Assembly (NCBI RefSeq): GCF_021223605.1
Contig: NZ_CP075175.1
Span: 682,001 to 746,000, forward strand
Direction: 5' to 3'
Source: Paenibacillus sp. 481
GTDB taxonomy: Bacteria > Bacillota > Bacilli > Paenibacillales > Paenibacillaceae
DNA: 64,000 nucleotides
Part shown: one piece after another, positions 35,145 through 44,686 of the stretch
How positions within the stretch are numbered: the first letter of the stretch is position 1
How the letters are laid out: each line of letters opens with the position of its first letter
Notes under the pieces: generated by a model
The model's database searches: none
Told to the model about the DNA's origin: nothing
Seen by the model: only the letters and a program-made list of their open reading frames with translations
Made by a program: the position numbers and the translations under genes

Positions 35145-36155
35145 CTATGAAGCTTTTGACGTTGAAGACGCTTCCGCTTCACCTGAAGACTTGTCTCCTC
35201 CATGCATGATCGTTGTACGATTCGTACTTTGTAATAGATCGGGATGCACGATCACTTGATAGCGTCCATCGTGAGACAACACACCTCCGTCAAGGCCGAT
35301 AATAACCTTCGTGCAAAGGTATACGTGTTCTGCTTGTTCTATCCGTATATAATCGGGCTTTATACCGATCATCCACTGCATCGTGCTGCTATGATTCACA
35401 CCCCGATAAGGTATAATCCGCAAACGACTTTCATCAATCCGCAATTCGTTATGATGCTCTCCGATCCATTGCCATACATCGCCAGATTGCGCACGCTGCA
35501 AGTTGTTTATCCATTCTTCTGGCAAGAGGTCTTTCCATAAACCCGACTCCGCGACAACAACTGGAGCACCCGATAACGGGTCACTCAACTGATTTCCTGT
35601 ATCTATTAAGCCTGAACACGTCACTTTCGTGTCCCCAATCCCTATTTCTAGCCGTACGATACAGTTTGTAACGATCTCTTGCTTATGCTTTGCCTTCCAA
35701 ACTGTGCGTAATAAAGCAACAGAGGCGGCTAATGCGCATACTAAAAACGCTGCTCCCATTTGGAGTTGTGGATCTTTCCATAGCGAGCGGGCCGATTCAT
35801 ATAATGCCCATTGACTCGCATCATGCCATAAATATTGAATGCCGAACGCTCCTCCAGCCAGCGTGAAAGCTACAAAGTAAAAAACGCCGACATTTCGCAA
35901 CATATACCCTACGTTGTGGAAACCAAATGCAATTAACAGCATAGCTATAGACACGCCAACTTTTCCTAGAATGGTATACAAGATAGGAAAGGTTGGCATA
36001 AATAAAATCGATGCGTACAGAGTCCCTATTCCCGCAGCTATGAACATCTTCCAGCGAATAGGGCGAATGCCTCGCATCCAAGCCGTTGTTTGCAGCAGCG
36101 TCAAATCCAATATGAAATTAAAGCCGAGCAAAAGATCGGCATAGATGACGGTCAA
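35145..36155 (-). CDS. spoIIGA: Sporulation sigma-E processing peptidase SpoIIGA
   Basis: A 336-residue membrane aspartyl protease that activates pro-sigma-E in the mother cell when signalled by SpoIIR. Five hydrophobic helices (about 1-145) precede a soluble domain with the single aspartyl protease motif CSGLIDTGNQLSDP; later come VVAESGLWKDLLP and the VIIGLDGGVLS loop. The C-terminal Ser-rich tail (SGEAEASSTSKAS) is not conserved. The start is TTG 36155, close behind GGGGGGAGG. It precedes sigE by 63 nt. Confidence 0.96.
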   Translation of the reverse strand: MTVIYADLLLGFNFILDLTLLQTTAWMRGIRPIRWKMFIAAGIGTLYASILFMPTFPILYTILGKVGVSIAMLLIAFGFHNVGYMLRNVGVFYFVAFTLAGGAFGIQYLWHDASQWALYESARSLWKDPQLQMGAAFLVCALAASVALLRTVWKAKHKQEIVTNCIVRLEIGIGDTKVTCSGLIDTGNQLSDPLSGAPVVVAESGLWKDLLPEEWINNLQRAQSGDVWQWIGEHHNELRIDESRLRIIPYRGVNHSSTMQWMIGIKPDYIRIEQAEHVYLCTKVIIGLDGGVLSHDGRYQVIVHPDLLQSTNRTTIMHGGDKSSGEAEASSTSKAS

Positions 36156-36202
36156 GCGCCTCCCCCCTTCTTCGCCGCCAGCTAGTTGAGAAGTTACTAT
36201 TT

Positions 36203-36269
36203 AGTATAAAGAGGCAACCTTCCGAAGTCTGTCTAATACTGGGCGAGTATCGGCACTTTTTTTGTCGAG
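36203..36269 (-). promoter_or_regulatory. Candidate Spo0A-activated spoIIG promoter
   Basis: TATACT (36203-36208) and TTAGAC (36231-36236) are separated by 22 bp, the unusual spacing known for the spoIIG promoter of B. subtilis. Spo0A-box-like heptamers TTAGACA (36230-36236) and CTCGACA (36263-36269) each differ from TTCGACA by one base. Confidence 0.6.
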
Positions 36270-36298
36270 GTTGCACAAAAATAGCAAGTAATTGAACG

Positions 36299-36330
36299 CA
36301 AAAAAGCACTTGACCGTAGTCAAGTGCTTT
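36299..36330 (-). terminator. Terminator of the ftsAZ operon
   Basis: AAAGCACTTGAC / GTCAAGTGCTTT stem with a 4-nt loop and TTTTTTGCG on the minus strand, 33 nt after the ftsZ stop codon. Confidence 0.9.
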
Positions 36331-36363
36331 AATCTCATGCGTGTATTTACAGCATTTTATGTT

Positions 36364-37476
36364 CTAGTCGTTATTACGTGGACGGTTCCGTAAAAATGTC
36401 GGTATGTCCAATTGGTCAGAAGGTGTCTGGTTACCGAAAGGTCGTAACGAAGGCGAACGCAAATCTTGCGCTTCACTCGTTGCAGTAGGCACTGGACGGC
36501 GTACGGCAAGCGGCGGAGCCGGTTTGTGTTCAAAGCCTGTTGCGATAACTGTAACTTTGATGTCTTCTTTCATACCTTCATCAATAATCGCACCGAAGAT
36601 CATGTTAACTTCAGGATCAGATGCTGCGATTACAATTTCAGCTGCCTCGTTCACTTCGTACAAGGACAAGTTAGAGCCACCTGTAATGTTCATAATAACG
36701 CCACGCGCGCCGTCGATAGATGTTTCCAGTAGTGGACTCATAATCGCTTTGCGTGCAGCTTCAGCAGCACGATCTTCACCCGTTGCAATACCGATACCCA
36801 TCAAGGCAGAACCACGTTCTGTCATAATAGTCTTCACGTCAGCAAAGTCCAAGTTAATCAGACCTGGCACTGCGATAAGGTCGGAAATACCTTGTACAGC
36901 TTGACGAAGTACGTTATCAGCGCCACGGAAAGCTTCTAGCATCGGCGTCTTCTTGTCTACGATTTCTAGCAAGCGGTCATTAGGAATAACGATTAGCGTG
37001 TCAACTTTCTCTTTTAACGCTTCAATTCCCATTTCTGCTTGCATCGAGCGTTTACGACCTTCAAAAGAAAACGGACGCGTAACGACACCGACTGTCAGCG
37101 CTCCACACTCGCGTGCAATTTCCGCGATAACCGGAGCTGCACCCGTACCTGTACCGCCACCCATACCTGCAGTAACGAATACCATGTCCGCGCCTTTTAA
37201 TGTGTTTGCAATTAGCTCGCGGGACTCCTCCGCCGCTTTCTTACCAACATCAGGGTTTGCGCCCGCGCCAAGTCCGCGCGTAAGCTTGTCCCCGATTTGC
37301 AATTTATGTTCTGATTTGGCAAAGTGAAGTGCCTGTGCGTCAGTGTTTACCGTAATAAACTCAACGCCTTTGACTCCACTTTCGATCATCCGGTTGACTG
37401 CGTTACTGCCGCCCCCGCCGACACCAATGACCTTTATTTGGGCTAATTGTTCCATCTCGAATTCGAATTCCAACAT
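36364..37476 (-). CDS. ftsZ: Cell-division protein FtsZ
   Basis: The tubulin-like GTPase that forms the Z ring. The 370-residue protein has the [17 protein letters not shown] start, the GTP loop [13 protein letters not shown], the T7 loop [11 protein letters not shown], a variable linker (about 318-352), and the conserved C-terminal peptide [11 protein letters not shown] that binds FtsA and SepF. GGAGG lies 4 nt before ATG. It follows ftsA by 100 nt. Confidence 0.99.
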   Translation of the reverse strand: MLEFEFEMEQLAQIKVIGVGGGGSNAVNRMIESGVKGVEFITVNTDAQALHFAKSEHKLQIGDKLTRGLGAGANPDVGKKAAEESRELIANTLKGADMVFVTAGMGGGTGTGAAPVIAEIARECGALTVGVVTRPFSFEGRKRSMQAEMGIEALKEKVDTLIVIPNDRLLEIVDKKTPMLEAFRGADNVLRQAVQGISDLIAVPGLINLDFADVKTIMTERGSALMGIGIATGEDRAAEAARKAIMSPLLETSIDGARGVIMNITGGSNLSLYEVNEAAEIVIAASDPEVNMIFGAIIDEGMKEDIKVTVIATGFEHKPAPPLAVRRPVPTATSEAQDLRSPSLRPFGNQTPSDQLDIPTFLRNRPRNND

Positions 37477-37576
37477 TAGTCCTCCATCTCCCCTTCATTG
37501 TGCATGGATGGCATGAAGTCAACGAGTAAACCGTCATTCTCGTCTTCGTGCACCGAATTCAACAATGACAGCGTAT

Positions 37577-38824
37577 TTAAATAAATTCACTAAACATTTT
37601 CTTTATTCGTTCCATAAAGCCTGGGTTGTTCGTCGATTCCGTAGGAGTCGACTTGCGTGCTGACGCCTTCTTAGCACCGCCACCCGGATTACGTGTGCGG
37701 AAAGAACGCATCACATGATGCAGAACACCAACACCACTAACGAAACCAGGATCTCGTACGCCAATAAAGTCAGGCACCGCTATACGAACTGAAGTTTGCA
37801 GCTCTGCTTGAGCTGCTTTAAGTACTCCTGGCATCGATACTGTCCCACCTGACAAAATGTATCCACCAGGCAAGTCCGTATACCCAAGGCGTTTAACCTC
37901 ATTTTTAACGAGTTGGAATATTTCCAGCACTCGCGGCTCAATAATATTCGCTAAATAAACTTGATCAAATTCTTTTTCAACGTTGCTGCCGATACGCGTC
38001 ACTTTGAACACTTGATCTTCAGCAGCGTCTTCAATCCAAGCGCAGCCGAACTTAAGCTTTACTTTTTCTGCATGATCGGACATCGTGCGTAAACCGTATG
38101 CAATATCATTAGTTACAAAATCGCCACCGATTGGAAGCGTGGATGTAGCAACGAGTGTCCCTTCTTGGAAAACGGAAATCGTTGTAGCACCAGCACCAAC
38201 GTCAACGAGCACAGAGCCCATCAGCTTCTCGTCTTTCGACAAAGCCAATTGTCCTCCGGCTAGCGACATTAACACTAGATCTTTAACATGCAAATCCGCT
38301 TTCTCAACGCAACGCATTAAGTTATGTATGGCAGTCTTTGCACCCGTAATAATAGTTGCGTCCACCTCAAGACGAACGCCAATCATACCGCGAGGATCAT
38401 GAATATCTTCCAAGCCGTCAACGATATATTCTTTCGCAACGACATCGATAATTTCCCGTTCAGGCGGCAAAGCGATAACTTCTGCCGCTTTAAGAACACG
38501 CTCAATATCTTCTTCGCCAATTTCACGGTCTTCGTTAGATACGGCAACTACGCCGTGGCTCGATTGCAATCCGATATGGTTGCCTAATATCCCTACGTAA
38601 ACTTCCGAAATCTCAATGCCGACCATGCGTTCTGCATGTTCTACGGCACTGCGAATCGATTTCACAGTTTGATCAATATCTACAATCGCACCTTTGCGAA
38701 TTCCTTCTGAGTCAGCAGATCCAACGCCGATAATTTGCAGCGTTCCGTTGTTAATTTCCCCGATGATAGCGCGCACCTTGGATGTACCGATGTCCAAACT
38801 CACAATGATGTCATTGCTGCTCAA
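37577..38824 (-). CDS. ftsA: Cell-division protein FtsA
   Basis: An actin-like ATPase that tethers FtsZ to the membrane. The 415-residue protein has the phosphate-1 loop VSLDIGTSKVRA, the 1C domain, the phosphate-2 loop VLVDVGAGATTIS, the adenosine motif LSGGTVSMPG, and a C-terminal amphipathic membrane helix GFMERIKKMFSEFI. It starts with TTG 38824, 9 nt after GGGAGG. Confidence 0.97.
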   Translation of the reverse strand: MSSNDIIVSLDIGTSKVRAIIGEINNGTLQIIGVGSADSEGIRKGAIVDIDQTVKSIRSAVEHAERMVGIEISEVYVGILGNHIGLQSSHGVVAVSNEDREIGEEDIERVLKAAEVIALPPEREIIDVVAKEYIVDGLEDIHDPRGMIGVRLEVDATIITGAKTAIHNLMRCVEKADLHVKDLVLMSLAGGQLALSKDEKLMGSVLVDVGAGATTISVFQEGTLVATSTLPIGGDFVTNDIAYGLRTMSDHAEKVKLKFGCAWIEDAAEDQVFKVTRIGSNVEKEFDQVYLANIIEPRVLEIFQLVKNEVKRLGYTDLPGGYILSGGTVSMPGVLKAAQAELQTSVRIAVPDFIGVRDPGFVSGVGVLHHVMRSFRTRNPGGGAKKASARKSTPTESTNNPGFMERIKKMFSEFI

Positions 38825-38885
38825 CCCGTGGCACCTCCCACTTCCAAGTCAATTGGTATGTCTTGTTCCCCTGACACTTTGTATT

Positions 38886-38914
38886 GTATTCAACAAAGTT
38901 TAATCATTCCCTCT
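38886..38914 (-). promoter_or_regulatory. Candidate sigma-H promoter of ftsAZ
   Basis: AGAGGGAAT (38906-38914) and GTTGAATAC (38886-38894) are separated by 11 bp. They match the sigma-H consensus RnAGGAwWW-N11-12-RnnGAATWW at 8 of 9 positions in each box. B. subtilis ftsAZ also has a sigma-H promoter. Confidence 0.6.
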
Positions 38915-39029
38915 TTTTTCTAGAGATTTTTTAAACTTGCAATCAACATGATAGGTTCATCAAAAAATGTAAAGAAAAAAGAAGGAGGTCTAAGGAAACC
39001 AATAAGCTTTATTCTAGCATTTTTTCCGA

Positions 39030-39836
39030 TTATTGAGTAGAGTTTTTTTCCGGCTCCACATTTTGCTCACTCTCTTGTTGTAGGCTCGTAAACGGAATAT
39101 ATGAATCCGCCTTCAGCATCGTAATTTGTCCCGGTTCCTGTGTTTGGATAACTCCGTTTAAATACGTCATTTTTTCTGGCAGCAGTGTGATGCTCGAAAT
39201 GACTTCAAAGCCTGACCGCGTATACATCTTGATTCGATCAGGATAAGAGTCTGAAGGAAACGAACGAATCTCCGAAATATCGGCTAGCAGCCCTTGCGAG
39301 ATGCGAGCTAACTGCACAGATAGTTTACCTTTTAGTTCTTTTTTCCCTGACCACTGTGTTAGCAAAGGCTTTTCAATGACAGGCATCGTCTGCTGGTTAA
39401 TAGCTACTTCCGTCCCATTTTCCAAACATGCAACGACACGACCATCTCCCGTCAACTCATAGGCAACGACTTTAAATTGTTGTAGTTCGACATGAATTGC
39501 CCCAGGAAACTGCTTGTCCACTTGTACAGCTTGAACGAATGGATATTTCGCTTTAATCCTCTCGGAAATCGCCGCTGAACTCGTACCGAAAAAAGGCATT
39601 CCAACACGAAGCCCCGTCGTGTCACTCAGCTCCGCAACGGTAATAAATGGATGTCCACTGTAATGAATCTCAGTCACCTTACTAAGTGGTGAGCGAAAAA
39701 ACAATACACCCAACAATACGAGAAATAGAATTAACAAGAGCCAAACTATTTTTGATCCTCTGCGCTTGCTCGCAGGCTTATCTGGCAAAGGGGGAATTGT
39801 CCTTCTCTGCAATCTGTTCAACCCCTTAATTCCCAT
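39030..39836 (-). CDS. divIB: Cell-division protein DivIB/FtsQ
   Basis: A bitopic membrane protein of the divisome with the FtsL-DivIC partners. A basic cytoplasmic tail is followed by one membrane helix (about 30-48, IVWLLLILFLVLLGVLFF) and an external POTRA domain (KVTEIHYSGHPFITVAELS) with the beta domain behind it (YPFVQAVQVDKQFPGAIHVEL), 268 residues in all. The ATG at 39836 has a distant ribosome binding site; TTG 39812, 9 nt after AAGGGG, is an alternative start. The acidic Gln/Glu-rich C-terminal tail is variable. Confidence 0.9.
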   Translation of the reverse strand: MGIKGLNRLQRRTIPPLPDKPASKRRGSKIVWLLLILFLVLLGVLFFRSPLSKVTEIHYSGHPFITVAELSDTTGLRVGMPFFGTSSAAISERIKAKYPFVQAVQVDKQFPGAIHVELQQFKVVAYELTGDGRVVACLENGTEVAINQQTMPVIEKPLLTQWSGKKELKGKLSVQLARISQGLLADISEIRSFPSDSYPDRIKMYTRSGFEVISSITLLPEKMTYLNGVIQTQEPGQITMLKADSYIPFTSLQQESEQNVEPEKNSTQ

Positions 39837-39886
39837 TTGAAATCACATATTTCCCCTCCACGTGTACAGGAGGGGAAATCGTGTAT

Positions 39887-41170
39887 TTAACCATTTGCAA
39901 AATCCAACCGCGATACAGGTGAATAACGCTCAATACGTGCACCAAGGCGGCTAAATATATGTTCAATTTGATCGTAGCCTCTATCAATATGATGAACCTG
40001 CTCAATAACGGTGCGGCCTTGCGCAGCCAAGCCTGCAATGACTAATGCAGCACCTGCACGCAAATCTGTCGCTTCTACTGTCGCACCATATAAGCGAGTA
40101 ACCCCTTTAATAAATGCCGTACTTAAGTCCACGCGAATGTCCGCGCCCATACGTGCTAATTCTTCGACATGTTTGAATCTGCCTTCAAAGATCGTTTCTT
40201 TCATCACACTGAAACCATCACATAATGATAACATAACCATTAGTTGAGATTGCAAATCTGTCGGAAACGCTGGGTACGGTGATGTCACAATTCGCTCGAC
40301 CGCTCTTGGTCGCCCGAAACATGTTACATTAATTATACCATCACTTGTTGCAATCTGAACACCAGCACGTCGCAATATATGAATTAAACTTGTCAAGTGT
40401 CCGGCATGTGCGTTTGTCAATGTAACCGCGCCGCGCGTAGCTGCGGCAGCTATCATCAACGTGCCAGCCACGATCCGATCTGGAATAATTTCATATCGCT
40501 TGCCAATGAGCTGGTTGACCCCTTCGATCGTGATGGTATCTGTGCCCGCACCTATAATGTTGGCACCCATCTGGTTAAGAAAATTTTGCAAATCCACAAT
40601 TTCTGGCTCGCGAGCAGCATTCGTCAACACGGTTGTTCCTTCTGCAAGCACGGCTGCCATCATAATATTTTCTGTAGCGCCTACGCTAGGAAAGTCAAGG
40701 TGAACATCCGTTCCAACGAGCCGCTCTGCACGGCACGTTACACGACCCCCACACTGCTCCAACTCTGCTCCTAACGCTTGCAGTCCGCGCAAGTGCAAAT
40801 CGATTTTACGCTCTCCGATTGCACATCCACCAGGCTGGTAAATGTGCACTTCTTTAAATCGCGCAAGCAACGGTCCCATTAAAAAGATAGAGGAGCGCAT
40901 TTGACGCATCAAATCTTCTGGCACGTGAGCGGATCGAGTACCCGTCGTATCCAAAGTAACTGTACGGCCGTCCTGCACAGCATTACAACCAAGTCGCCGC
41001 AAAATTTGAAGCATGACCTCAATATCTAACAATTGCGGCACGTTATCGAGCTGCACGACGCCATCGGCCAGAATCGAGGCTGCAAGAATTGGTAAAGCGG
41101 CATTTTTAGCTCCTTGGATACGAATGGTTCCCGAAAGAGGCTTTCCACCCTCAATCACCAATTTGTCCAA
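39887..41170 (-). CDS. murA: UDP-N-acetylglucosamine 1-carboxyvinyltransferase (MurA)
   Basis: The first committed step of peptidoglycan synthesis; adds enolpyruvate to UDP-GlcNAc. The 427-residue EPSP-fold enzyme starts MDKLVIEGGKPLSGTIRI and has GAKNAALPILAA, and the catalytic Cys loop PGGCAIGERKIDLH, the fosfomycin target. The true start is TTG 41170, with GGAGGTGATACA directly before it; the longer frame overlaps murB. It sits between murB and divIB, a place where B. subtilis has no murA. Confidence 0.96.
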   Translation of the reverse strand: MDKLVIEGGKPLSGTIRIQGAKNAALPILAASILADGVVQLDNVPQLLDIEVMLQILRRLGCNAVQDGRTVTLDTTGTRSAHVPEDLMRQMRSSIFLMGPLLARFKEVHIYQPGGCAIGERKIDLHLRGLQALGAELEQCGGRVTCRAERLVGTDVHLDFPSVGATENIMMAAVLAEGTTVLTNAAREPEIVDLQNFLNQMGANIIGAGTDTITIEGVNQLIGKRYEIIPDRIVAGTLMIAAAATRGAVTLTNAHAGHLTSLIHILRRAGVQIATSDGIINVTCFGRPRAVERIVTSPYPAFPTDLQSQLMVMLSLCDGFSVMKETIFEGRFKHVEELARMGADIRVDLSTAFIKGVTRLYGATVEATDLRAGAALVIAGLAAQGRTVIEQVHHIDRGYDQIEHIFSRLGARIERYSPVSRLDFANG

Positions 41171-41186
41171 TGTATCACCTCCGTGA

Positions 41187-42095
41187 TTACCGCTCACCCA
41201 CCAACAACACTTCCGGCACCAACGCGACTCCAAACCGATCTCGGATCGTCTGTTGAATGCGCTCAATCAGGGTGAGCACGTCTGACGCTGTCGCTTGCCC
41301 GGTGTTTACAATGAAATTGGCATGCTGTGTGGAAACTTCGGCTCCGCCAATGCGATAACCTTTTAAGCCGGCTTCTTGAATAAGCCGCGCCGCGTAGTCG
41401 CCTGATGGATTGCGGAAAACGCTACCTGCACATGCCGTCTGTAGTGGCTGTGTACGTAAACGATGCTCTTTATTCGCTGACATCGTAGTCGCAATTTGAT
41501 TCCGATCCCCACATTCCAAGCGGAACGTCGCTTCCAATACAATCCCTTTTACGTCATGCAGCACGGAATGACGATAAGCAAACTGCATATCTTCCTTGCT
41601 GTAACGCACCAATTCCCCTGTTTCCAGTACAATCTCAGCAGATTCAAATATACGCGACACGTCGGACCCTAGTGCGCCAGCATTCATGTACACGGCCCCG
41701 CCAACCGTGCCTGGAATACCACCAGCAAACTCAAGTCCCGTTAGTCCCTTTTTCCCAGCCATAATCGAAAGCTTGATCAAGGAGTAACGCCCACCCGCAC
41801 GTACAATACTTTCTTCAAAATGTACGTAATCGAGTTCTGTCCCCAGTAGGATGACAGCGCCGCGAAATCCTGTGTCAGCTACGAGTAGATTCGAGCCGCG
41901 CCCAATTGTCATCCAAGGAATTTGATGCTCATGCAGCAATTTTACAGTGAGTGCAAGTTGCTCTTTGCCGAGCGGTTCGATGAGAAGGTCTGCGCTTCCA
42001 CCAATTTTCCACGTCGTATAAGAAGCTAATGGCTCATCTGTTTGGTAGGTTCCTAGTTGCTGTGCCTTATATTGAGATATAAATGGCTGGAGCAT
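41187..42095 (-). CDS. murB: UDP-N-acetylenolpyruvoylglucosamine reductase (MurB)
   Basis: A flavoenzyme that reduces the MurA product to UDP-MurNAc. The 302-residue protein has the FAD-binding YTTWKIGGSADLLIEP and IGRGSNLLVADTGFRG, GIPGTVGGAVYMNAGA, and the catalytic Ser in ACAGSVFRNPSGDYA, marking the Gram-positive type II enzyme. GGAGG lies 7 nt before ATG. It is followed by murA after 16 nt and preceded by a 336-nt gap with its own promoter. Confidence 0.97.
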   Translation of the reverse strand: MLQPFISQYKAQQLGTYQTDEPLASYTTWKIGGSADLLIEPLGKEQLALTVKLLHEHQIPWMTIGRGSNLLVADTGFRGAVILLGTELDYVHFEESIVRAGGRYSLIKLSIMAGKKGLTGLEFAGGIPGTVGGAVYMNAGALGSDVSRIFESAEIVLETGELVRYSKEDMQFAYRHSVLHDVKGIVLEATFRLECGDRNQIATTMSANKEHRLRTQPLQTACAGSVFRNPSGDYAARLIQEAGLKGYRIGGAEVSTQHANFIVNTGQATASDVLTLIERIQQTIRDRFGVALVPEVLLVGER

Positions 42096-42431
42096 ACGAT
42101 AATCCTCCTTTACCCTGACAACCGTCGCAGGCAGAAATCCGTGTAAGGCTTTACGCTTATGTTTGGTAATAGCTATAGGAGACGGTCACGATTATACAGT
42201 ATCTTATGATAGTGCAACCCGTTGTGTGACAGACGCCTACCAAGCACTTGAAAATGACTGAAATAAAAACGTCGCGGCACACATTTGACATTCATCAACA
42301 ATAGTTACAAATACGTAATCCGAAGAGGGCTGAATCGTTGAAGTAGAGAACTCATTAGCGGCAATGATAGCTGGAAAAGTAGCGTAGGATGTACACCATT
42401 TCTAGAAGGAAAATGAAAAATCGGGCAAGTG
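42096..42431 (-). other. 336-nt gap between murG and murB
   Basis: Apart from the murG terminator at its right end, this gap shows one promoter candidate on the minus strand: TTGCAC (42212-42217) and a perfect TATAAT (42191-42196) with a short 15-bp spacer preceded by TG. No coding frame or strong repeat is visible in the rest. Confidence 0.45.
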
Positions 42432-42443
42432 TTACTTGCCCGC
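42414..42443 (-). terminator. Terminator overlapping the end of murG
   Basis: CGGGCAAGT / ACTTGCCCG with a 3-nt loop, followed by ATTTTTCATTTT on the minus strand. The left arm contains the last murG codons and its stop codon. Confidence 0.85.
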
Positions 42444-43538
42444 TAATCGTTCCATTTCAGTTACAACGCGCATTGCTGCGTCCGGTTGCCCGTAATCTTT
42501 AGCATGTTGAGACATCGTCTGACGCTGCTGCTCGTTGGTCATCAGCGCTTCAATGTGGCCAAACAGCGTCTGTGCAGACAGTTGCTTCTCTGTCAGCATG
42601 ACAGCTGCTCCCGCGTCATCCAAGGAACGAGCATTCGCTTCCTGGTGATTGTTCGTGACGTTTGGCGACGGAATCAGGATAGACGGTATGCCAAGCGCCG
42701 TTAATTCTGCTAACGAGGATGCACCTGCACGACTGACAGTTAGCGTGGTAGCAGCAAGTACCTCCGGCATATTGGCGATATACGGCAAGATGTGCAAGTG
42801 GTTGCGCACACCTTCGCTCGCCTTAAGCACCGCAGCACGTGTCTTTTCATAATAAGTCTGACCTGTCACGTATACAAAATGAATATCCGGCAGCTGCTTG
42901 AGCAGCGGCACCATGCCAATCATCGCGTCGTTTACGGCCTGAGCCCCGCGGCTTCCGCCCATAACAAGCACGATGCGACTGTCTTGAGGAAGACCGAGCG
43001 ACGCAAAGCCACGGTCGCGATTCGCTTCCACGACAGCTGTAGCTCGCGGATTACCCGTATATTGAACGCGCTTCGCTTGAGCAAAAAAGGTTGTCGATTG
43101 CTCAAAGCTGACCGCGACCGTATCCACATATCGGCTCAAAAATTTGTTCGTTAAGCCTGGAATGGCATTCTGTTCGTGTACCAGTGTCGGAATGCCCAGC
43201 TTTGCTGCGGCATAAAGGACTGGGCCACACACATAACCGCCTGTTCCTACGACAACGTCAGGCTTAAATTTTTTCAACATTTGCTTCGCTTGTCTTACGC
43301 CACGAATAAAACGCATAACGGTTTTTACATTTTCAAAAGACAACTTGCGTCTAAATCCGGTAATATTTATCGAAGCGAATGGAAGCCCTTCTTCAGGGAC
43401 GAGCTTACTTTCCAATCCACGTTCTGTTCCTATATATAAAAAAGCGCAATCGGGATAACGTTTTTCAATCTCCCGTGCGATGGCTAGCGCAGGGTAAATA
43501 TGTCCACCCGTTCCGCCGCCGCTTAGCACGACGCGCAT
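42432..43538 (-). CDS. murG: Undecaprenyl-PP-MurNAc-pentapeptide GlcNAc transferase (MurG)
   Basis: A membrane-associated GT-B glycosyltransferase that makes lipid II from lipid I. The 368-residue protein has the N-terminal glycine loop MRVVLSGGGTGGHIYPAL, VGTGGYVCGPV, HEQNAIPGLTNKFLSRY, the second glycine-rich GGSRGAQAVND, and the UDP-GlcNAc site SRAGASSLAELTALGIPSI. ATG 43538 is preceded by GAGGTG at 6 nt. It lies 5 nt after spoVE. Confidence 0.97.
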   Translation of the reverse strand: MRVVLSGGGTGGHIYPALAIAREIEKRYPDCAFLYIGTERGLESKLVPEEGLPFASINITGFRRKLSFENVKTVMRFIRGVRQAKQMLKKFKPDVVVGTGGYVCGPVLYAAAKLGIPTLVHEQNAIPGLTNKFLSRYVDTVAVSFEQSTTFFAQAKRVQYTGNPRATAVVEANRDRGFASLGLPQDSRIVLVMGGSRGAQAVNDAMIGMVPLLKQLPDIHFVYVTGQTYYEKTRAAVLKASEGVRNHLHILPYIANMPEVLAATTLTVSRAGASSLAELTALGIPSILIPSPNVTNNHQEANARSLDDAGAAVMLTEKQLSAQTLFGHIEALMTNEQQRQTMSQHAKDYGQPDAAMRVVTEMERLAGK

Positions 43539-43543
43539 GTCTT

Positions 43544-44641
43544 TCACCTCGCAAAACGTGATATGTTTAATAATATTCCGAGCGCGGTTAGCATGAGCGT
43601 CAAAGATGAGCCTCCATAACTGATCAGTGGAAGCGTAATGCCTGTAACGGGCATCATTCCAATAACAACACCAATATTAATAATAACTTGGATGGCCACT
43701 ATACCGACGATGCCTACTGCTAGCAGGCTACCGAACGTATCAGGAGCGGTCAACGCTATGCGCATACCGCGCCAAACTAACAATAAAAAGAGCAAAAGGA
43801 CTGTAAGACCGCCAATAAAGCCGAGCTCTTCGGCTAAAATAGAAAAAATAAAATCCGTTTGCGGTTCTGGTACGTAGCTATATTTTTGTCGACTTGCACC
43901 GAGTCCAAGTCCGACCAAGCCACCAGGTCCAATCGCATATAACGATTGAATGGATTGATAACCAGCACCTAACGGGTCCTCCCAAGGGTTGAGAAACGCT
44001 GTAATACGCGCCAAGCGGTACGGGGCAGCAGCTACGAGTGCAACGAAGCCTGCTAGTCCGACTAAAGCCAGCGACATTAAATGCTTCATACTTGCACCTG
44101 ATGTAAAAATAAGCAGCAACGACGCCCCAACCATAACGGTACCTGTACCGAGATCCGGTTGCAGCATAATCATACCAAAGGCAAGCCCCATAATGGACAA
44201 CGCCGGAAGCAAGCCAGTCGCAAAGGATGTAATACGCGCTTGTCCGTCCGATAATAATTTAGCCAAGAACACGATCATCGCGAGCTTCATAAACTCCGAC
44301 GGTTGTATACCGAAGGAACCTATGCCAAGCCAGCTTCGCGCCCCACCGCGCACGTCGCCTATCCCAGGAATAAGTACAACAACGAGCAGCGCAAAGCAGG
44401 CGATTAGGCCAATCTTAGCGTAGCTTCTCCATACGTTATAGTCTACGTTCATCGTGAAAAACATCGCTGCCAAGCCGAGAACGGCAAACAATAATTGACG
44501 TTTAACAAAATAATAGGAATCGCCATAATCATGAAACGCCAGCACGGAGCCAGCGCTGTATACCATCACGATGCCGATAGCTAACAGCGATACAATGGAG
44601 ACGATCAGCCACAAATCGGGCGCGGTTCGTGCTTTGACCAT
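43544..44641 (-). CDS. spoVE: SpoVE (SEDS-family peptidoglycan polymerase, sporulation paralogue of FtsW)
   Basis: A 365-residue SEDS membrane protein with about ten helices that polymerises lipid II with a class B PBP. The IQPSEFMKLAMI, PDLGTGTVMVG, NPWEDPLGAGYQ and GITLPLISYGGSSL motifs are present. Length and place between murD and murG match SpoVE of B. subtilis, whose partner SpoVD is encoded 5 kb away in the same cluster. FtsW is the alternative name. The start is ATG 44641, 6 nt after GAGGTG. Confidence 0.92.
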   Translation of the reverse strand: MVKARTAPDLWLIVSIVSLLAIGIVMVYSAGSVLAFHDYGDSYYFVKRQLLFAVLGLAAMFFTMNVDYNVWRSYAKIGLIACFALLVVVLIPGIGDVRGGARSWLGIGSFGIQPSEFMKLAMIVFLAKLLSDGQARITSFATGLLPALSIMGLAFGMIMLQPDLGTGTVMVGASLLLIFTSGASMKHLMSLALVGLAGFVALVAAAPYRLARITAFLNPWEDPLGAGYQSIQSLYAIGPGGLVGLGLGASRQKYSYVPEPQTDFIFSILAEELGFIGGLTVLLLFLLLVWRGMRIALTAPDTFGSLLAVGIVGIVAIQVIINIGVVIGMMPVTGITLPLISYGGSSLTLMLTALGILLNISRFAR

Positions 44642-44686
44642 GCGGTACACCTCATCAGACAATGTAGGGGCTTGAACACCCCCCTA

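Noticed and set aside
38980-38998. Perfect plus-strand ribosome-binding-like AGGAGG upstream of ftsA
   Set aside because: No start codon or open frame follows on the plus strand; it is probably chance.
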